NCBI GenBank assembly: GCA_938037185.1
Contig: CALHQK010000130.1
Location: forward strand, 1 to 16,974
DNA from: an uncultured Riemerella sp.
GTDB taxonomy: Bacteria; Bacteroidota; Bacteroidia; Flavobacteriales; Weeksellaceae
Direction: 5' to 3'
Length of the DNA: 16,974 bases
In this document: positions 13,759-16,974 of the stretch, piece after piece
How positions within the stretch are numbered: position 1 is the first letter of the stretch
Layout of the letters: each line of letters starts with the position of its first letter
Made by a program: the position numbers and the translations under genes
The notes under the pieces: model-generated
Seen by the model: the letters and a program-made list of their open reading frames with translations, nothing else
Databases searched by the model: none
Told to the model about the DNA's origin: nothing

Positions 13759-13788
13759 AAAAATTATATCTGTCTTCTATGTGTTTCT

Positions 13789-14295
13789 CTACAAATATTT
13801 CTCAAAAAAACGCTTCTGAGACTCAAAAGCAATATCTTCTAATGACAGTTCATTTCGTTTTATCCAGCATATTTCAGAGATTTCGGATTGCTCCATAATC
13901 ACCTCGCATTTTTCTTCTATCTGATATTCAAAAAATAGGTCTAAAGTATTATAGCTGATGTCTTTATAATGATAAACATTCGGAAAACTCATTAAATAAC
14001 GAAGTTTCTTTGGGTCTATATCCAAATTCAGTTCTTCTTTCAATTCGCGAACACAAGTATATTCTGCGCTTTCATTTGGGTCTGTGAAACCGCCTGCCAA
14101 GTCCCACTTCCCTTTTGCGGGTTCCTGATTTCTTTTCGTTAATAAAATCTCATCGCCATGGGTTACTAAAACCGCCACCGCAGCAGCACAATTATGATAC
14201 AGCACAAAATCACACTTTGTGCAGCTCCATTTTTTATTTTCCTGCCATTCCAAAGATTTAGAGGAACATTTAGGGCAAAAATCTAATTCATTCAT
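13789..14295 (-). CDS. Nudix hydrolase with an N-terminal zinc ribbon
   Basis: This 168-residue protein starts with a zinc ribbon (C7, C10, C25, C28 in CPKC and CTKC) followed by a Nudix domain. The Nudix box runs from G69 to L91: GFTDPNE, then RELKEELNL with catalytic E84, E87 and E88. The usual glycine before the last hydrophobic residue is N90. The overall architecture resembles NADH-pyrophosphatase-like (NudC-related) or general NUDIX proteins; the substrate cannot be deduced. The gene overlaps the xerD 3' end by eight bases, so translation is probably coupled. The ATG at 14295 preserves the whole zinc ribbon. Confidence 0.9.
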   Translation of the reverse strand: MNELDFCPKCSSKSLEWQENKKWSCTKCDFVLYHNCAAAVAVLVTHGDEILLTKRNQEPAKGKWDLAGGFTDPNESAEYTCVRELKEELNLDIDPKKLRYLMSFPNVYHYKDISYNTLDLFFEYQIEEKCEVIMEQSEISEICWIKRNELSLEDIAFESQKRFFEKYL

Positions 14296-15205
14296 CGTGT
14301 AAATTATTATTTCTTGGGTGGTATTTCAGAATTACTTCGTGCAGTTCTTCTGTGTTCAAGTGGGTGTATATTTCTGTAGTTGTGATGCTGGAATGCCCCA
14401 GCATTTCCTGAATATACCGCAGGTCTGCCCCATTCTGCAGAAGGTGCGTCGCAAAAGAATGCCTGAATGTATGCGGCGATATATTTTTCTGAATTCCTGC
14501 TCTCTGTGCCTGTTCTTTTATAATGATAAAGACCATTATCCGAGAGATTTTAGAGCCTCGCTGGTTCAGAAACAGCGTATCTGTGTGCTTTTTATCTATC
14601 TTCTGCTTTGCTCGTATTTCTTTTATATAATGCTGAATCAAACCTGCTGTATAGTCTGCCAGAGGCACAAAACGAACTTTATCTCCCTTACCTTCTACCT
14701 TTATGTAGCCTTCTTTGAAGTAAATATTAGAAATCTTAAGTTCCGTAAGTTCCGTAACCCGCAGTCCGCAGCCGTATAAAACTTCCATCATGCAGAGGTT
14801 GCGCTGTCCTAAATCAGTGGTTTTATCTATCACCGAAATCAGTTTCTCTATTTCCTCCAAAGACAAAGTATCAGGGAGATAAACACCAAGTTTAGGCGTT
14901 TCAAGGAGGGCAGATGGGTTGTCTTCTCGCAGTTCATCTTCCAATAGATATTTAAAGAAAGCCTTGATTGAAGATATCCACCGCGCCTGTGTCCGTTCGC
15001 TGTATTTCTCCTTAGACACCTGAAAGAGGAACTCCTGCAAGTCTTCATAAGATATCTTATCAGGCTGAATATCCCCGAGCTGTTCTACGGCAAAGTCTTT
15101 CAGCTTGTTAATGTCCGCAAGATAGGCTTCTATGGTGTTTTCGGAGGAATTTCTCTCAAACTTCAAATAGTTTGAAAAATCTTCTATCTTCTCTTCCCAA
15201 GTCAT
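14288..15205 (-). CDS. xerD: Tyrosine recombinase XerD
   Basis: This 305-residue protein has the N-terminal core-binding domain (about 1-105, with FSNYLKFERNSSENTIEAY) and the catalytic domain. Catalytic residues are R149 (GCGLRVTEL), K173 (EGKGDKVRFVPL), H245 and R248 (PHTFRHSFATHLL), H271 (LGHSS) and nucleophile Y280 (EIYTH). The C-terminal tail LHEVILKYHPR is typical of XerD. With a XerC-like partner it resolves chromosome dimers at dif. It lies between the dCMP deaminase gene (5-base gap) and the Nudix gene (8-base overlap) in a tight minus-strand operon, a setting that argues for a core gene. No dif-like 28-base site was recognised in this window. Confidence 0.93.
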   Translation of the reverse strand: MTWEEKIEDFSNYLKFERNSSENTIEAYLADINKLKDFAVEQLGDIQPDKISYEDLQEFLFQVSKEKYSERTQARWISSIKAFFKYLLEDELREDNPSALLETPKLGVYLPDTLSLEEIEKLISVIDKTTDLGQRNLCMMEVLYGCGLRVTELTELKISNIYFKEGYIKVEGKGDKVRFVPLADYTAGLIQHYIKEIRAKQKIDKKHTDTLFLNQRGSKISRIMVFIIIKEQAQRAGIQKNISPHTFRHSFATHLLQNGADLRYIQEMLGHSSITTTEIYTHLNTEELHEVILKYHPRNNNLHDE

Positions 15206-15210
15206 GAAGA

Positions 15211-15639
15211 TTAGTTTTTATAAAGTTCCTCTTCGGAGATTCTTAATATCTCTACACCAGCACTTTTCAGGAAGTTCAGCCCCTCACCATCGGAATAATC
15301 ATTGATATAGACCACCCGTTTAATCCCCGACTGCAAGACCAACTTGCTGCATTCCCTGCACGGCGAAAGCGTAAGATACAGCGTAGCTCCCTCGCAGGAC
15401 TGGGTGCTTCTGGATATTTTCAGGATAGCATTGGCCTCTGCATGAAGGACATACCATTTGGTTTCATTGGTTTCATCTTCACAGCAGTTTTCAAAGCCGG
15501 AAGGCGTGCCGTTGTACCCATCAGAGATGATGGTTCTATCCTTTACGATGAGCGCTCCCACCTGCTTTCTCTTACAGTAGGAGAGTTTTGCCCATTCCAA
15601 CGCCATTTTAAGGTAGGCAATATCAAATTTATTATACAT
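15211..15639 (-). CDS. Deoxycytidylate (dCMP) deaminase family protein
   Basis: This 142-residue zinc enzyme has the cytidine/dCMP deaminase signature: HAE (H67-A-E69) with the catalytic glutamate, and PCREC (C94 and C97) completing the zinc site. The segment VGALIVKDRTIISDGYNGTPSGFENC (27-52) is typical of dCMP deaminase/ComEB proteins. It would convert dCMP to dUMP, feeding thymidylate synthesis. Length is that of a single catalytic domain, without the membrane part of some ComEB-type proteins. It lies 11 bases after thiL and 5 bases before xerD, so it is in the same operon. The ATG at 15639 fits the family. Confidence 0.93.
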   Translation of the reverse strand: MYNKFDIAYLKMALEWAKLSYCKRKQVGALIVKDRTIISDGYNGTPSGFENCCEDETNETKWYVLHAEANAILKISRSTQSCEGATLYLTLSPCRECSKLVLQSGIKRVVYINDYSDGEGLNFLKSAGVEILRISEEELYKN

Positions 15640-15650
15640 TATTCTTTGCT

Positions 15651-16715
15651 TTATTTCTGTTTATTCTTCAGGAAAGCATCCCAGCCCTGTGCTGTAAGCG
15701 CCGCCAATTCATTAGAACCTCTAAGCACCAGATGGTTTCCCTGTTCCAGTTCCACAGCATGCCCAATGATGGTAAAGTCTGGGTGATTTTTTATCTTGTC
15801 ATAGTCTTCTTGTGCAATGGTGAAGAGCAGTTCGTAGTCTTCTCCGCCGCTCAATGCCGTCATCACAGGATTGAGATTAAACTCTTCTGCCGTGCTGATG
15901 GTCTGCCCATCCATAGGGATTTTTTCCTCATAAACTCTGAATCCTACCTTAGACTGATCGGAAAGATGAAGCACCTCCGAGGCCAGTCCATCCGAAATAT
16001 CTATCATAGAGGTTGGTTTTATGCCAAGTTCGGTTAGTATTCCTCTGATATCCGTCCTTGCTTCGGGTTTCAGCTGGCGTTCTAAGATATAATCGTAACC
16101 TTCCATCTCGGGCTGCATATCAGGATTTTGAAGATATACAGAATGCTCCCGCTCCAAAATCTGCAGTCCCATGTAGGCTCCGCCCAAATCCCCTGTAACC
16201 ACCAAAAGGTCATTTGGTCTTGCACCGCTTCTTTTTACAATGTTTTCTTCCTTCTCCACTCCTATGGCAGTGATGTTGATAACCAACCCCGCTTGAGAAC
16301 TGGTAGTATCCCCGCCTATCAAATCCACCTTGTATCTCTTACATGCTAATGCTATCCCTTGGTAAAGCTCTTCTACCGCCTCTACAGGAAAGCGGTTGGA
16401 AACAGCCAAAGAAACTAAAACCTGCGAAGGCACGGCATTCATAGCCGCAATATCGCTAATTCCCGCCACTATGGTTTTGTAGCCCAAGTGCTTCAGTGGA
16501 GCATAACCTAAGTTGAAATGCACTCCTTCGGTAAACATATCTGTGCTGATAACCACCTGCCCGCCGTGCGGAGCTACCACTGCGGCATCATCCCCCGCAC
16601 CTAAAACTGTAGTGGTATTCTCTACGGAGAACTGCTCTGTAATATGCTTTATCAATCCGAACTCCCCCAGCTTTGCAATAGGAGTAAGAAGCGGCTGTTG
16701 TTTGTCTTCGAACAT
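15651..16715 (-). CDS. thiL: Thiamine-monophosphate kinase
   Basis: This 354-residue protein is ThiL, which phosphorylates thiamine monophosphate to the active cofactor thiamine diphosphate using ATP. Visible motifs are GDDAAVV (41-47), STDMFTEGVHF (57-67), SDIAAMNA (87-94) and the metal-binding GGDTTSS (134-140), with DISDGLASE and ALSGGEDYELL in the C-terminal half. The PurM-like two-domain length is normal. It is first in the minus-strand operon with the dCMP deaminase, xerD and Nudix genes. No thiamine riboswitch signature (CUGAGA) is visible ahead of it, and no other thiamine genes are present in the window. Confidence 0.95.
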   Translation of the reverse strand: MFEDKQQPLLTPIAKLGEFGLIKHITEQFSVENTTTVLGAGDDAAVVAPHGGQVVISTDMFTEGVHFNLGYAPLKHLGYKTIVAGISDIAAMNAVPSQVLVSLAVSNRFPVEAVEELYQGIALACKRYKVDLIGGDTTSSQAGLVINITAIGVEKEENIVKRSGARPNDLLVVTGDLGGAYMGLQILEREHSVYLQNPDMQPEMEGYDYILERQLKPEARTDIRGILTELGIKPTSMIDISDGLASEVLHLSDQSKVGFRVYEEKIPMDGQTISTAEEFNLNPVMTALSGGEDYELLFTIAQEDYDKIKNHPDFTIIGHAVELEQGNHLVLRGSNELAALTAQGWDAFLKNKQK

Positions 16716-16737
16716 AAGTTTTTATTTAAATACCCTG

Positions 16738-16745
16738 CAAAGATA
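16738..16745 (-). promoter_or_regulatory. Probable -7 element of the thiL operon
   Basis: Minus-strand TATCTTTG is a perfect TAnnTTTG match 22 bases before the thiL ATG. No TTG stands at the expected distance upstream, so the -33 element is missing or weak. Confidence 0.5.
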
Positions 16746-16797
16746 CTATAAAATATATACTCTCCCATTCTCTCTATATAAAATAACAACGCTATAT

Positions 16798-16828
16798 TTT
16801 GCATATTCCAAAAACATTTCTATCTTTG
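16798..16828 (+). promoter_or_regulatory. Strong Bacteroidota-type promoter facing right
   Basis: TTTG (16798-16801), a 19-base spacer and TATCTTTG (16821-16828) match the consensus fully, with the same spacer as the tRNA and rpsU promoters. The next ATG is at 16842, so transcription would start very close to the coding frame. It diverges from thiL. Confidence 0.7.
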
Positions 16829-16841
16829 TCCCATTATTCTG

Positions 16842-16910
16842 ATGAACAAACAATTACAAAACGCATATAAAAGTAAAAAAGATGATGAAAAACTTGTATA
16901 TCTCAAATAA
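16842..16910 (+). CDS. 22-codon frame behind a strong promoter, possibly a broken gene start
   Basis: ATG at 16842 runs to TAA at 16908 and encodes MNKQLQNAYKSKKDDEKLVY followed by LK. I do not recognise it. The lysine-rich content and codon use look like neighbouring flavobacterial genes, and the consensus promoter sits 13 bases ahead, which suggests a real translation start. The stop is followed within about a dozen bases by CA-rich sequence unlike the rest of the window, so the frame may be the start of a longer gene cut by a misassembly or sequencing error. It could also be a genuine tiny peptide. Confidence 0.35.
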   Translation: MNKQLQNAYKSKKDDEKLVYLK

Positions 16911-16916
16911 TTGTGT

Positions 16917-16974
16917 AAACACACACACACACACACCAGACACACACAATACACACACACCCAGACATGCACAT
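16917..16974. repeat. CA-dinucleotide-rich low-complexity end
   Basis: From about 16917 to the right edge the plus strand is made largely of CA repeats, with interruptions such as CCAGA, CAATA and CCCAGACATG. It contains almost no G and few T, unlike the AT-rich sequence before it. Nothing in it looks coding. It may be a true simple repeat, a read artefact or foreign DNA joined at a contig end. Confidence 0.85.

Noticed and set aside
14318..14779. Plus-strand 153-codon frame opposite xerD
   Set aside because: It is antisense to an intact xerD with all catalytic residues, has cysteine-rich low-quality composition and no promoter.
16716..16797. Thiamine pyrophosphate riboswitch ahead of thiL
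   Set aside because: The leader predicted from the -7 element is only about 20 bases, and no CUGAGA-type conserved segment is seen.

Overview
The window looks like chromosomal DNA from a flavobacterium (Bacteroidota), most likely of the Chryseobacterium/Riemerella/Bergeyella group (Weeksellaceae). Three things support this. The DNA is AT-rich. Promoters follow the Bacteroidota pattern (TTTG, about 19 bases, TAnnTTTG) and not the E. coli one. The genes also include flavobacterial markers: a DUF4835/PorD-like gene ahead of recN, rpsU-xerC-hpf leading into a tRNA gene, and a DUF6122 protein. Species assignment is inference; nothing here fixes it.

Layout. (1) 1-1714, minus strand: rpsU (ribosomal protein S21), a XerC-like recombinase, hibernation factor hpf, then the 5' part of tRNA-Thr(TGT), which runs off the left edge. 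(2) 1791-4373, plus strand: a secreted DUF4835/PorD-like protein and recN. (3) 4562-7805, plus strand: a uracil-DNA-glycosylase-superfamily protein, then hflX, an unrecognised four-helix membrane protein and a DUF6122 membrane protein in a tight run. (4) 7812-8552, minus strand: a YjbR/MmcQ-like gene preceded by an unusual array of degenerate 21-base repeats. (5) 8553-10739, minus strand: a greA - HIT - clpX operon (order of transcription) with a 5' leader hairpin. (6) 10729-11617, plus strand: a lipoprotein resembling a Rieske fold with lost ligands, and dtd. (7) 11653-16745, minus strand: thiL - dCMP deaminase - xerD - Nudix hydrolase, then an ABC-F ATPase of the YbiT type and a coiled-coil lipoprotein. 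(8) 16746-16974: a strong plus-strand promoter, a 22-codon frame and an abrupt CA-dinucleotide-rich end.

Most genes are core housekeeping: translation and ribosome care (rpsU, hpf, hflX, dtd, ABC-F, tRNA), transcription elongation (greA), proteolysis (clpX), chromosome resolution and repair (xerC, xerD, recN, glycosylase), nucleotide and cofactor metabolism (dCMP deaminase, Nudix, thiL). I see no prophage, insertion sequence, CRISPR array or defence island. The best leads are the 21-base repeat array with its inverted-repeat core, the ABC-F protein in which both halves of one ATP site look degenerate, the ligand-poor Rieske-like lipoprotein, and the foreign-looking CA-rich right end.
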